Below are positions 8,043 through 15,286 of a DNA stretch of 64,000 nt, in pieces. This DNA comes from Avedoeria sp964651245 (lineage in GTDB: Bacteria > Chloroflexota > Anaerolineae > Epilineales > Epilineaceae): positions 62,001-126,000 of the forward strand of contig CAZYVI010000005.1 of the NCBI GenBank assembly GCA_964651245.1, given 5' to 3'. Positions within the stretch are counted from its first letter, which is position 1, and the number at the start of each line of letters is the position of its first letter. A program made the position numbers and the translations under genes. The notes beneath the pieces were generated by a model that saw nothing but the letters and a program-made list of their open reading frames with translations, made no database searches and had not been told where the DNA came from.

Positions 8043-8309
8043 ATGGTGAAGCCCTACCGACCTGGCATCGAAGCGCGCCGGGCGATCTTGCGGGAACTGC
8101 GGCGACGGGAGCTGGCGGGCGAGCCGGCGCCGTCGATCAACCAGCTTGCGGCAGCGATCGACCTGACTTACACGCCGACACGCCAGCATCTTATCCACCT
8201 TGCAGCCGATGGCCTCATCGAGTGGGCGCCGACTCGCGGCAGCCGGACGGCCGGCCCTCGCCTGTCGGCCGCGGGCAGACACGCGGCCGACTTGTCCACA
8301 GGGGATTGA
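8043..8309 (+). CDS. Winged-helix DNA-binding protein, candidate phage repressor
   Basis: The protein has 88 residues from ATG 8043 (start MVKPYRPG). Residues ~10-60 form a winged helix-turn-helix: ARRAILRELRRRELAG, PSINQLAAAIDL as helix pair, then TRQHLIHLAADGLIEW. The start at 8043 was preferred to ATG 8004, because 8004 lies inside the divergent promoter and TACAAT at 8030-8035 would start transcription at or next to the ATG, giving a leaderless mRNA of the kind known for lambda cI. It stands between the antisense moron and the early rightward promoter at 8306, the usual place of an immunity repressor. That role is inferred. Confidence 0.65.
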   Translation: MVKPYRPGIEARRAILRELRRRELAGEPAPSINQLAAAIDLTYTPTRQHLIHLAADGLIEWAPTRGSRTAGPRLSAAGRHAADLSTGD

Positions 8310-8334
8310 CATCTTATCTAGTTTCTGATATCAT
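8292..8334 (+). promoter_or_regulatory. Early rightward promoter with adjacent DnaA-box-like site
   Basis: TTGACA (8306-8311), a 17-bp spacer and TATCAT (8329-8334) form a strong sigma70-type promoter, in an A+T-rich island of this GC-rich phage. The spacer contains TATC...GATA half-sites (8314-8330) that could serve as an operator. TTGTCCACA (8292-8300), a DnaA-box variant, lies 5 bp upstream of the -35. It would drive the operon from 8419 onward. Confidence 0.75.
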
Positions 8335-8355
8335 CGCTCCCATAACCAAACAAGC

Positions 8356-8410
8356 GGGCCCGCACGGTGGTGGTACACCGACACGGGCCCTGACCACCAC
8401 CACCAGGAGA
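8356..8410 (+). promoter_or_regulatory. Structured 5' leader with possible H-type pseudoknot covering the RBS
   Basis: Four segments are arranged A-B-A'-B': GGGCCCG (8356-8362), GGTGGTGGT (8366-8374), CGGGCCC (8384-8390), ACCACCACC (8393-8401). A pairs with A' and B with B' without mismatch, the topology of an H-type pseudoknot. B' ends just before AGGAGA (8405-8410), the ribosome binding site for ATG 8419. Folding could control access to it. Confidence 0.5.
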
Positions 8411-8418
8411 GCCCCCTG

Positions 8419-8751
8419 ATGACGACAGCTTCCCCCATTCTCCCCACCCCGCGCTTCACGGTCAACGCCCACGGCGATGCGGAGCGCCAGGCCCTCCTCG
8501 ACGCCGCGGCCCCGCTGCTCGAGGCGCTGATCCTCGGCCGGGGTCTCGAGCCCGTCGCGGCCCTAGCCGCGGCCCGCGCGTCGGCAGACCGCGCCGCCAC
8601 CGACGACGCCCGTCCCGCCCCGGCCTGTGCGCTCTGCCACGATGGCGGCTGGCTCGGCGGAACGGACCGCGACGGCAACGAGGTCCACGAGCGGTGCGAG
8701 TGCGCCGCCGCCGTCCCCGCCGTCCCGGTGGTCGCGGGCGGTGCGCTGTGA
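8419..8751 (+). CDS. Small protein with C-terminal zinc-finger-like Cys cluster
   Basis: First gene of the early operon, 110 residues. The N-terminal ~65 residues are Ala-rich and helical. Residues ~72-97 contain CALCHDGGW and CEC spaced like a DnaJ-type or treble-clef zinc site (C-x2-C ... C-x-C). AGGAG at 8405-8409 is well placed for ATG 8419. Small zinc proteins of this form are common at the start of phage recombination/replication operons. No specific function is assigned. Its stop overlaps the next GTG by 3 bp. Confidence 0.6.
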   Translation: MTTASPILPTPRFTVNAHGDAERQALLDAAAPLLEALILGRGLEPVAALAAARASADRAATDDARPAPACALCHDGGWLGGTDRDGNEVHERCECAAAVPAVPVVAGGAL

Positions 8752-9149
8752 TCGCCATCGACGTCATCGTCACGACCGATCGGCTGCGCGCGCGCCTGGC
8801 GAGCGCGCAGAACATGACACCAGACAACGCCGCCACCGAGGCCATCGCGGTGGCCGTCGACGCCAAGGCCGCCGCGGAGAACGCCGCCAAGCCCTACGCC
8901 GACGTCAACACCGAGGCGCGGCGCGTCCTCGACGGGATCATGGCCGAGACGGGCCAGACCACCTACAGGACGCCCTCCGGCGACGCTTACGTCCCGGCCC
9001 CGTCGACTCGCGTGACGTACGACGCGCGTGCGCTGGACGCCCTGTGCGCGTCGTCGCCCGAGCTGGCGCGCGTGCTCGCCCCGCACCGCAAGGAGACGAG
9101 CGTCCCGGGCTCCTTGGTCATCCGCGCGGCCCGCGGCGGTGCCTCGTGA
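8748..9149 (+). CDS. Conserved phage protein of the recombination/replication module
   Basis: This 133-residue protein starts with a GTG overlapping the previous stop (GTGA). The N-terminal two thirds are helical; the end has the compact block VTYDARALDALCASSPEL followed by LAPHRKETSVPGSL. That block resembles a small protein found beside recombination genes in many temperate phages, though I know no experimentally assigned role. The 4-bp overlaps on both sides suggest coupled translation. A host-nuclease inhibitor role is possible but only speculative. Confidence 0.55.
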   Translation: MIAIDVIVTTDRLRARLASAQNMTPDNAATEAIAVAVDAKAAAENAAKPYADVNTEARRVLDGIMAETGQTTYRTPSGDAYVPAPSTRVTYDARALDALCASSPELARVLAPHRKETSVPGSLVIRAARGGAS

Positions 9150-9382
9150 GCGCCGTTGCCACCGCGCCGGCCCCCGCCGCCCCGATGTCCCCGCCGCTGC
9201 GCTCGGGCCTCACGCATCGCGTGTCGATCGCGGCGCTCGGCGAGATGGACGACCAGTCGCTCTCGGACCTCGTGGCCTACGGCGAGAACCCGCGCGTGCG
9301 AATGGCGGCCCTGCTGGTGCTCATCGGGCGGCAGACCGCGGCCGATGCGCTGGCGGTAACAGAGGAGCGCACCCGTGTCTAG
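9146..9382 (+). CDS. Small hypothetical phage protein
   Basis: The protein has 78 residues, with a GTG start inside the previous stop codon. A Pro/Ala-rich N-terminus leads into a helical domain (IAALGEMDDQSLSDLVAYG, then RMAALLVLIGRQTAADAL). No family is recognised. It overlaps the next gene by 8 bp, keeping the operon continuous. Confidence 0.5.
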   Translation: MSAVATAPAPAAPMSPPLRSGLTHRVSIAALGEMDDQSLSDLVAYGENPRVRMAALLVLIGRQTAADALAVTEERTRV

Positions 9383-9560
9383 CGACACCATGCACCGCCT
9401 GCAGGCGCTGCGCCTTGCGATCGACGTCCGCCTAGCCGACCTCACGCAGCAGGCGGCTGCGCAGGTGGAGGAGGTCGGTTCGCTGCGAACGCTCCTCGAC
9501 CAGCTCGAAGCGCTGATCCAGGAAGCGGTGCAGGGCGCCAGCGCCAACGACGCCGAGTAG
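9375..9560 (+). CDS. Small coiled-coil protein
   Basis: A 61-residue protein from GTG 9375. Almost the whole length is predicted helix with heptad-spaced Leu (LQALRLAIDVRLADL, VGSLRTLLDQLEALI). It is followed by 47 bp before the next gene, which has a good AGGAG. Function unknown; likely a small accessory protein of the early operon. Confidence 0.5.
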   Translation: MSSDTMHRLQALRLAIDVRLADLTQQAAAQVEEVGSLRTLLDQLEALIQEAVQGASANDAE

Positions 9561-9607
9561 CCCCACCCCCTCACCCCACCCCACGTACGACGACAGGAGA
9601 GACCAAC

Positions 9608-10753
9608 ATGGGCATCAAGGGTTTGACCGGCGATCTGCGATGGCCGAGGCTAGGGACGCTCCGCAAGGGCGGCCCGAAGGTCGAGAAGAAGGTCAACGGC
9701 CGCACCGTCCAAACGTACGGCGTGGACCTGAACGACAAGCTCCGCTTCGAGGCGGTCGACGACGACGTGGCCGCGTCCTGGATGGCCGCCTTCGACGGCC
9801 TCACGATCCCGGCTGAGCTGGTGGTGACGCTTCCCTACCCGACGATCGACGCCTGCTGGCAGGCGTGGCGGGAGTGCTGGGTTGCGGGCGGACTCCGTTA
9901 CCGCTGCGACGGCGAGAACCACGTGCTGTGGCTGGACACCGAGACGGGCGAGTACCGCCACGACCCCGTCCCGTGTCCCGGGTCCGGTCGGTGCGAGGCG
10001 GACCCCGTCGGGCGGCTCGAGGTGGTGGTCCCGCAGCTGCAGCGCATGGGCACCGTGACGCTGCTCACCACCAGCCTGCACGACATCCGCAACTTGGACG
10101 GCGCGATCCGCGTGCTGGCCCTCATGCTCGGCGACCTGACGCGCCTGCCGGTGCGGATCACGCGCGTCCAGCGCCCGATCTCGACGCCGAGCAAGGACGA
10201 GAAGGGGCGCCCGCTCCGGGTGCGCCGACACAAGTGGCTGCTGCACCTGGAGGCGGCGCCGGCTGCGCTCGCGCGGATGCTCGCGGACGGAGCCACGACC
10301 GCGCCGTTGCTCGAGGCGGGCTCGGCCGGGCCGGCGGCGCTCCCGGCTCCGTACAACGACGACGACGGTGCGGCCGAGGCGCTGGTGCTCTCGACCAGCG
10401 TGCCGCCGCCGGCCGACGACTTCGGGGGCGAGGTGAGCTTCACGCCGCTCATCGCGGCCGCCGACACCCTCGACGACCTGCTCGTCATGCGCGGCGAGAT
10501 CCAGGCGATCGACCAGGTGAACCGCAAGGCCAACGTCGAGCGCCTCTGGTGGGCGCGCGTCGTCGACATCGTGATCCGCGACTCGAGCGGCGCCGACGCC
10601 GCGGAGCTGGACCGGCTTGCGAAGGCGGTCGCGGCTGCGCCGACGGCGACGCCGCGTCTGGAGGACGCGCGAGGCTTCATCGACATCCGGCGCGGCGAGC
10701 TGTCCGAAGCACGCCGGGCGCCGGCGAAGATCGAGCAGCCGGCGCTGGCCTGA
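9608..10753 (+). CDS. Gp3-like recombination directionality factor / hydrolase-or-metal-binding family protein
   Basis: The protein has 381 residues. It has the architecture of the family that includes phiC31 gp3: an N-terminal MGIKGL...LG.L.KG block, a Cys cluster (RYRCDG near residue 98, then PVPCPGSGRC near 120) suggesting metal binding, and the core GRLEVVVPQL...GTVTLLTTSLHDI...RLPVRI. The C-terminal ~140 residues are variable, with helical segments. phiC31 gp3 reverses serine-integrase recombination, but related proteins are widespread in phages that, like this one, use tyrosine integrases, so a directionality role here is not established. AGGAG at 9595-9599 supports the ATG. Confidence 0.6.
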   Translation: MGIKGLTGDLRWPRLGTLRKGGPKVEKKVNGRTVQTYGVDLNDKLRFEAVDDDVAASWMAAFDGLTIPAELVVTLPYPTIDACWQAWRECWVAGGLRYRCDGENHVLWLDTETGEYRHDPVPCPGSGRCEADPVGRLEVVVPQLQRMGTVTLLTTSLHDIRNLDGAIRVLALMLGDLTRLPVRITRVQRPISTPSKDEKGRPLRVRRHKWLLHLEAAPAALARMLADGATTAPLLEAGSAGPAALPAPYNDDDGAAEALVLSTSVPPPADDFGGEVSFTPLIAAADTLDDLLVMRGEIQAIDQVNRKANVERLWWARVVDIVIRDSSGADAAELDRLAKAVAAAPTATPRLEDARGFIDIRRGELSEARRAPAKIEQPALA

Positions 10754-10778
10754 TACGACTTCTGACCTCCTGTCTGAG

Positions 10779-10812
10779 GGCCGGGGCGGTGGCTCGTGCC
10801 ACCGCCCCGGCC
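10779..10812. other. 15-bp perfect intergenic stem-loop
   Basis: Stem 10779-10793 pairs with 10798-10812, loop TCGT. No T-tract follows, so it is not a classical terminator. It sits between the gp3-like gene and the next gene, 9 bp before that gene's AGGAG. Confidence 0.6.
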
Positions 10813-10832
10813 GCCCGAAGAGGAGTGAGACA

Positions 10833-11357
10833 GTGGCATTCGAGACACCCGAGCAGTTCTACGCCGCGGTCATCGAGGAGGCTCGCATCCAGACAGGTGA
10901 GCTGCTCCGCATCCGGGAGGGGATCGAGCGCTTGCTCGACGCCGTCGGCGAGCGGGCTGCCAACGAGCACGTGGAGCAGCTCCACCTGGTCCCCGCTCCG
11001 CTGCCGACTGCCCTCGCTGAGATGGTCGCAGCCTTCTCCAACGAGCGTGGATCCGCCGTGAATGGTCACTCGCCGGTGCGAGTCTCCGGCCCGCGTACGG
11101 ATCCGTTCGGTCAGGAGCTGCCCCGCGGCGTTTCCTGGGATGCCTCCGGTGACGTGTGGCAGGTGGACGTGACCACGACCGGGCGAGGGCGGCGGCGGAT
11201 ACGCATCCCCGAGGCGCGGTTCCCCGGGCGCCCGGAGGCAGGACTAGCCGAAGCGTGCATCGTGCGCGCCGTGATGCGCGGCGTCGACGTGAAGGCGAAC
11301 CTTCAGCGTCTGCACCCTGACTCCGCCCGCGACGTCGCAGAGGCGATGGCGCGCTGA
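10833..11357 (+). CDS. Hypothetical early phage protein
   Basis: The protein has 174 residues from GTG 10833, with AGGAG at 10821-10825. The N-terminal half is helical (FETPEQFYAAVIEEARI, then LLRIREGIERLLDAVGE). The C-terminal half looks beta-rich (VSWDASGDVWQVDVTTTGRG) followed by RRIRIPEARFPGRPEAGLAE, reminiscent of integrase-arm or AP2-like DNA-binding folds, and a terminal helix. Position among replication genes and the basic patch make DNA binding plausible. Flanked by long hairpins on both sides, so it may be a separately processed message. Confidence 0.5.
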   Translation: MAFETPEQFYAAVIEEARIQTGELLRIREGIERLLDAVGERAANEHVEQLHLVPAPLPTALAEMVAAFSNERGSAVNGHSPVRVSGPRTDPFGQELPRGVSWDASGDVWQVDVTTTGRGRRRIRIPEARFPGRPEAGLAEACIVRAVMRGVDVKANLQRLHPDSARDVAEAMAR

Positions 11358-11369
11358 CAGCATCCGACC

Positions 11370-11417
11370 AGGGCGTCCGGGCCGCTTCTGCTTGGCGGCG
11401 AACGGCCCGGACGCCCT
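11370..11417. other. 15-bp perfect intergenic stem-loop
   Basis: AGGGCGTCCGGGCCG (11370-11384) pairs fully with 11403-11417; loop 18 nt. Nothing else is visible in the 90-bp gap between the flanking genes apart from a weak GGAGGGG before ATG 11448. Confidence 0.6.
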
Positions 11418-11447
11418 CCGCAGTGGCCCTATGGAGGGGCGCACCAC

Positions 11448-11708
11448 ATGGACAAGCATACCCCGGCTCGCGGCGGACCGATCGTCGGCGCGCGTCGATC
11501 CCTCGACCGGATCATCCTCGACGCTCGCGCTGAGCGCCCGGGTGCGGTGATCGCGCTGGACATCGAGCCCGCGCCAGGCGAGTCGCCCAACTGCCGCATG
11601 TTCGCGGGCGCGCTTGACGACCCGCAGGTGTCCCTCGTCGCTCGCGAGTGGGCGGCGCTCATCGACGCGACCGTGCCGAAGGGGCCTCGACGGGCGGTGC
11701 GGTCGTGA
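11448..11708 (+). CDS. Small hypothetical protein
   Basis: This 86-residue protein starts at ATG 11448 with GGAGGGG about 10 bp upstream. It begins with a basic segment (RSLDRIILDARAERPG), then a short acidic beta-type stretch and ends in a basic tail. Stop overlaps the following GTG (GTGA). No family is recognised. Confidence 0.5.
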   Translation: MDKHTPARGGPIVGARRSLDRIILDARAERPGAVIALDIEPAPGESPNCRMFAGALDDPQVSLVAREWAALIDATVPKGPRRAVRS

Positions 11709-12019
11709 GCGGCTGGCAACTCATCGACGAAAGCTGGGGCGTGGGCGAGCGCCTCGAGCTCGGCGAAGTGCTGGTCGTGTGGGTTGACCCCGCGAGGACG
11801 CGTCCCGGAGATCCCGACCCGACGTGCGAGTGGACCGGCAAGTCCACCTGGGCGGTCGGACACGAGGACGGGTTGTATCCGTGCGAGCCCATTCGGGACG
11901 GCTGGGCTGCGACGCGAGAGGAAGCGCGTCGGGATGCGCTCGCGGCCGCGTACGGGTTGTTGGAGGCCGCGAGCGAGGACGTGAGGGCATTGGGTCCGAC
12001 GATCGGTGCTCGGCCATGA
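11705..12019 (+). CDS. Small hypothetical protein
   Basis: The protein has 104 residues, GTG start coupled to the previous stop. It is Trp-rich and acidic (WQLIDESWGVGERLELGE; CEWTGKSTWAVG), suggesting a compact beta-rich fold, with a helical C-terminus (EEARRDALAAAYGLLE). The last four bases overlap the ATG of the replication initiator, placing it in the replication operon. Function unknown. Confidence 0.5.
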   Translation: MSGWQLIDESWGVGERLELGEVLVVWVDPARTRPGDPDPTCEWTGKSTWAVGHEDGLYPCEPIRDGWAATREEARRDALAAAYGLLEAASEDVRALGPTIGARP

Positions 12020-13272
12020 GCGACGTCTTCACCGGCTTCAATCCGGCTCCCGACGTCATCCGTGACACCATCGATCCGCTGGCCGCGATGGTCTTCGGCG
12101 TCGTGTGGCGCTTCTCACAGATGGGGCGTGGCCAATGCGACGCCACCCTCGAGACGATCGCGAAGCGCGCTGGCTTCGGCACAACGGCGGTCCGAGAGCG
12201 CCTCCGCGCACTCGAGGCTGGCGGCTGGATCGCAGCCGAGACCCGACCGGGCCGGCCGACGATCTACCACGACTCTGGCCGATGGGTGCTTCAGGTGGCT
12301 GGCGTGGACCAGGGGGCACGACCCCAACGCCAGACGTTGCCCCCACCCCAACGCGAGGCGTTGGCCCCCCAACGCGAGGCGTTGGCCACCCCAACGCGAG
12401 GCGTTGCCCTACCCCAACGCGAGGCGTTGCCTAAGAAAGAAGGGTTAAGAAACCTCGAAGAGACAAGGGAAGATGCAGCCGCAGCCAACGCGAGCGCGCG
12501 CGAGACGGCAGCAGCGGCAGCAGCGGCACCTGGCCAGTTGGCCAGCTCGGGCGACGACGCGGTGGACAGCGAGCCGGCCGCGGCGCCCGTGCTGCCCGAG
12601 GCGACGATGGTCGCGGCGTTCGTCGAGGCGATGCAGACCGACGTCCACGCCCTGCCCGACGAGGTCCGCCGCGAGCTCGTCCGGCACGCCCGGCGCGCGG
12701 TCGAGCTAGGCCACCGACCCGCCGACGTGCCGCACGCCGTGACAGCGTGGCGGCGCGATCTGGAACGTGGCCACCGGCAGACGGCCGTCCGCCCGCCCCG
12801 CAGCGGCCAGGTGCTCGACGCCCTGGTCAAGTGGGCTCGCACTGCTCCCGCAGCACCGCTCTTCGCCGCAGACGACACGCCGCCGCAGCCCGAAGCGGCG
12901 CCGCCGACGGCCGCCGACGGTGCCGCCGCCCCCGCCTCTGCAAACGTCGCACCTGCGCCGCGGCCCACCTCTGTCGCGGCCCCGTCGACGGCGCCACCGA
13001 TTCCGCCGACGGCGATGCTGTGGCCGGAGCCGCATCTCGGCCCACTGCTCGAGGCGCTGGGCTACACGCCCGCCAGCTGCCCGCCGGGCGAGCGACTGCT
13101 GGCCGACCGGCTTCTGTCGACCGCGTTCCTGCGTGGGATCTCGCCTGCGGAGGTGGTCGAGGTAGCCGAGCGGATTGCGCCGCGGCTGCCGGCCGCGAGC
13201 CGACAGCGGGTACGAGAGGTGTCGCTCGAAGTGGATGCGAGGGTGGCGAAGCGAGAGGCGGTGTCGGCGTGA
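12016..13272 (+). CDS. Phage replication initiator, lambda O-like, with internal origin
   Basis: The protein has 418 residues from ATG 12016. Residues ~14-95 form a winged helix-turn-helix of the replication-initiator type: DPLAAMVFGVVWRFSQMG, TLETIAKRAGFGTTAVRERL, LEAGGWI. Residues ~100-140 are a low-complexity region encoded by DNA iterons (12325-12429), after which come an Ala-rich linker, a helical middle domain (~185-260), a Pro-rich linker and a helical C-terminal domain. An initiator that binds repeats lying in its own gene is the lambda O arrangement. Start and 4-bp overlap with the previous gene fit the operon. The C-terminal domain would recruit host helicase loader or helicase, by analogy. 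Confidence 0.75.
   Translation: MSDVFTGFNPAPDVIRDTIDPLAAMVFGVVWRFSQMGRGQCDATLETIAKRAGFGTTAVRERLRALEAGGWIAAETRPGRPTIYHDSGRWVLQVAGVDQGARPQRQTLPPPQREALAPQREALATPTRGVALPQREALPKKEGLRNLEETREDAAAANASARETAAAAAAAPGQLASSGDDAVDSEPAAAPVLPEATMVAAFVEAMQTDVHALPDEVRRELVRHARRAVELGHRPADVPHAVTAWRRDLERGHRQTAVRPPRSGQVLDALVKWARTAPAAPLFAADDTPPQPEAAPPTAADGAAAPASANVAPAPRPTSVAAPSTAPPIPPTAMLWPEPHLGPLLEALGYTPASCPPGERLLADRLLSTAFLRGISPAEVVEVAERIAPRLPAASRQRVREVSLEVDARVAKREAVSA
12325..12470. repeat. Iteron array with A+T-rich flank: candidate phage replication origin
   Basis: Five palindromic units lie at 12325-12339, 12349-12363, 12370-12384, 12392-12406 and 12415-12429. Units 2-5 are identical (CAACGCGAGGCGTTG); unit 1 keeps the arms CAACG/CGTTG with a different centre. 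Centre-to-centre spacing is 21-24 bp, about two helical turns. Immediately downstream (12431-12470) is a purine-rich, A+T-richer stretch, a plausible unwinding element. Location inside the initiator gene matches lambdoid ori. Confidence 0.75.
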
Positions 13273-14063
13273 TCGACCTCCTCCACGCCCTCGGCCGCTT
13301 TGCCGCCCACGTCACCAACGCCACGAGACCGTGGCTGCCGCTCTCCGACGCCGGCATCGACGGCGCAGCGATGGGCGCCCTAATGGCCCACGGCCTTGCC
13401 GAGCGTGACGCCGACAAGGCCATCTACCGCCTGACGAGCAAGGGGCGCGCTGAGACCGAGGGCCTGGAGGGCTCGGCCAGGTTCAGCCTCGACGCGCTCC
13501 TGGGCTCCGCCAGGCGAACTGCCCAGCCGGGGGCCGGGCGCGACCAGATCGCCAGGACCGCGGTGCTGCTCACGTGCGATGACGACTTGCGCTCGGCGTT
13601 GCGAGCGGCGCTGTGCGAGGTCCTGGCGGGCGAGGAGGGCGACCTAGACCGAAAGGCGGGGGCGATCCGCCAAGCCGGCGGCGGGCGGGCGGGCGAAGCA
13701 GGCGACGCTTTCGCGGGCCTTGAACTCTACCAGCGCCCACGCGCAGCCGCGCCCGGCGGATCGGGCGGCAGCGGTGCGACGTCGCCCGCCAGTGGCCCGT
13801 CCCGCTGGGCTCAGGCCGGCGACGCGCTGCGAAGCGAGGCCGTGGTGGTCACGACGGGCCCGAGCACGACCAAGGTCCTCGCGCACTGCACAGCCGACGA
13901 CCTGCGGGCCGCATCGACCTACTACGCCGGCGTGGCGGTCGAGTCCGCGCGCCGGTCCCGCGCCTACGACGCCCTCGTCGAGGCGCTCGTGCTCTACGAG
14001 GTCGAGACCGTCGCCGACCTGGAGCGCGTCGCGCCCGACCGCCTGAAGGAGTTGTTGCCATGA
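13269..14063 (+). CDS. Hypothetical protein following the replication initiator
   Basis: The protein has 264 residues from a GTG overlapping the initiator stop. The first ~65 residues look like a small winged-helix domain (LLHALGRFAAHVTNATR ... LMAHGLAERDADKAIYRLTSKG). A helical middle and a Gly/Ser-rich linker (~155-175) lead to a C-terminal domain (VLAHCTADDLRAASTYYAG ... LVEALVLYEVETVADLERV). In lambda the gene at this place encodes a helicase loader; no P-loop or AAA motif is visible here, so that role is not supported. Confidence 0.5.
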   Translation: MIDLLHALGRFAAHVTNATRPWLPLSDAGIDGAAMGALMAHGLAERDADKAIYRLTSKGRAETEGLEGSARFSLDALLGSARRTAQPGAGRDQIARTAVLLTCDDDLRSALRAALCEVLAGEEGDLDRKAGAIRQAGGGRAGEAGDAFAGLELYQRPRAAAPGGSGGSGATSPASGPSRWAQAGDALRSEAVVVTTGPSTTKVLAHCTADDLRAASTYYAGVAVESARRSRAYDALVEALVLYEVETVADLERVAPDRLKELLP

Positions 14064-15286
14064 GCCGGGCGAGCCACAGAACCCGCGACCTCCCAATGAC
14101 CCATCGCCACCCGGCTCTGGACCATCACCCGGCGGCCATTGGTCAGGCGTTGCCCGTTCACGCGGCGCCGCCGGGCGATGACGCCGAGCACGCCATAGTG
14201 GGTCCGACGCCCATCCAAACTGCGCGTGCTCGGACCGGCGGGGAAGGGGGAACGGCCACACTACGGGCGAAGCCCACTGTTGATCCGCCGTCCCCCGACC
14301 CCGTCGACCCCTCTGTGATTGCCGCGGCCAAATGCACGGCGCTCCCCATATACGCGCCGCCGCGCGACGAAGCCGAGCCCGGGGCGGGGGCCATTCAGCC
14401 TCCGGCGCCCACGCTTGAACCGCCCCTTCCCCGGGACTCGGCCTGGCAGGTAGCCGACGCGCGACTGCTCCTCCTGGCGTCCGTCCTCGACGACCTGGAG
14501 GCTGCGCGCATCGCCGCCGACAACCGGCTCCGTTCGTTCGCCACGGTCGCCGGGCTATCGCCGGTCGTCCCGGAGATCGCGACGCTCACGGCACTCGTCG
14601 AAGATGTGCGGTCCGTTGAGGGGCGCGTGGCGGATCAGCTGGGGCGGGCGATGAAGGTGCATCCGCTCGGCGCACTGGTCGCGCGGACCAAGGGCCTTGG
14701 TTGGCGACAGGCCGCCCGGCTCCTGGCTGTGATCGGCGATCCTTACTGGCACCCCGTCCTGCAGACGTCGCGCGGGCTGTATCAGCTCCAGGCGTACTGC
14801 GGACTGCACGTGCTCGCGAGCGACGCCGGGGGCCAATCTACGACCGGCATCCACACCACCGTCGCCCTCGGCGTCGCGCCGCGAAGAGCCCGTGGTGTGC
14901 GCTCCAACTGGAACGAGGACGCCCGCAAGCGACTCTGGTTGATCGCCTCCACGTCACTCAAGTTCCGCTGCGCGGCGTGCACCGCGGCCAGCAGAGCTGC
15001 TTCGGCAGACGACGGGGCCGGCTGGACGCCGCCGCCGCCGGACTGCACGTGCGCGACGCAGGGCTACGAGCTGCGCATGGTGTACGACGCCACCCGCGCG
15101 CACTACGTGGACGCGGTCCACGCCGTCCCGTGCGCGCGGTGCGGGCCATCTGGTAGCCCGGCGCCGGCGGGGTCGCCGCTGTCGGCCGCGCACCAGCACG
15201 CACGGGCGATCCGGCGGGTAGCCAAGCACGTCCTGAAGGCGCTGTGGCGTGAGGCGCGGTCGCTTCAGGAGGGCGGCCCGCGATGA
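14060..15286 (+). CDS. IS110-family C-terminal-domain protein with zinc-binding insertion
   Basis: The protein has 408 residues. After a long disordered Pro-rich N-terminus (~1-125) and a helical region, residues ~205-275 match the C-terminal (transposase_20, helix-hairpin-helix) domain of IS110/IS116 transposases: GLGWRQAARLLAVIGDP, LYQLQAYCGLH, then an ALGVAPRR/NWNEDARKRLWLIA block. A Cys-rich insertion (FRCAACT, CTCAT, CARCG) divides the domain, which resumes with HARAIRRVAKHVLKALW. The catalytic RuvC-like DEDD N-terminal domain of IS110 enzymes is absent and no insertion-sequence ends are seen. It is therefore probably a phage protein that borrowed the DNA-binding domain, working in replication or recombination. 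Overlaps both neighbours by 4 bp. Confidence 0.6.
   Translation: MSRASHRTRDLPMTHRHPALDHHPAAIGQALPVHAAPPGDDAEHAIVGPTPIQTARARTGGEGGTATLRAKPTVDPPSPDPVDPSVIAAAKCTALPIYAPPRDEAEPGAGAIQPPAPTLEPPLPRDSAWQVADARLLLLASVLDDLEAARIAADNRLRSFATVAGLSPVVPEIATLTALVEDVRSVEGRVADQLGRAMKVHPLGALVARTKGLGWRQAARLLAVIGDPYWHPVLQTSRGLYQLQAYCGLHVLASDAGGQSTTGIHTTVALGVAPRRARGVRSNWNEDARKRLWLIASTSLKFRCAACTAASRAASADDGAGWTPPPPDCTCATQGYELRMVYDATRAHYVDAVHAVPCARCGPSGSPAPAGSPLSAAHQHARAIRRVAKHVLKALWREARSLQEGGPR

Noticed and set aside
7055..8419. A single plus-strand frame from 7055 to 8419 as one 454-residue protein.
   Set aside because: It crosses the complement of a recognisable DUF3862-like gene and then shadows the HTH gene; only the first part from 7145 looks genuine.
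12325..12429. Regularly spaced repeats suggesting a CRISPR array.
   Set aside because: Units are 15 bp, palindromic, with 6-9 bp spacers, and lie within a replication gene. They are iterons.
14060..15286. An IS110 insertion sequence in the prophage.
   Set aside because: No catalytic N-terminal domain, no insertion-sequence boundaries, and the gene is coupled by 4-bp overlaps to both neighbours.
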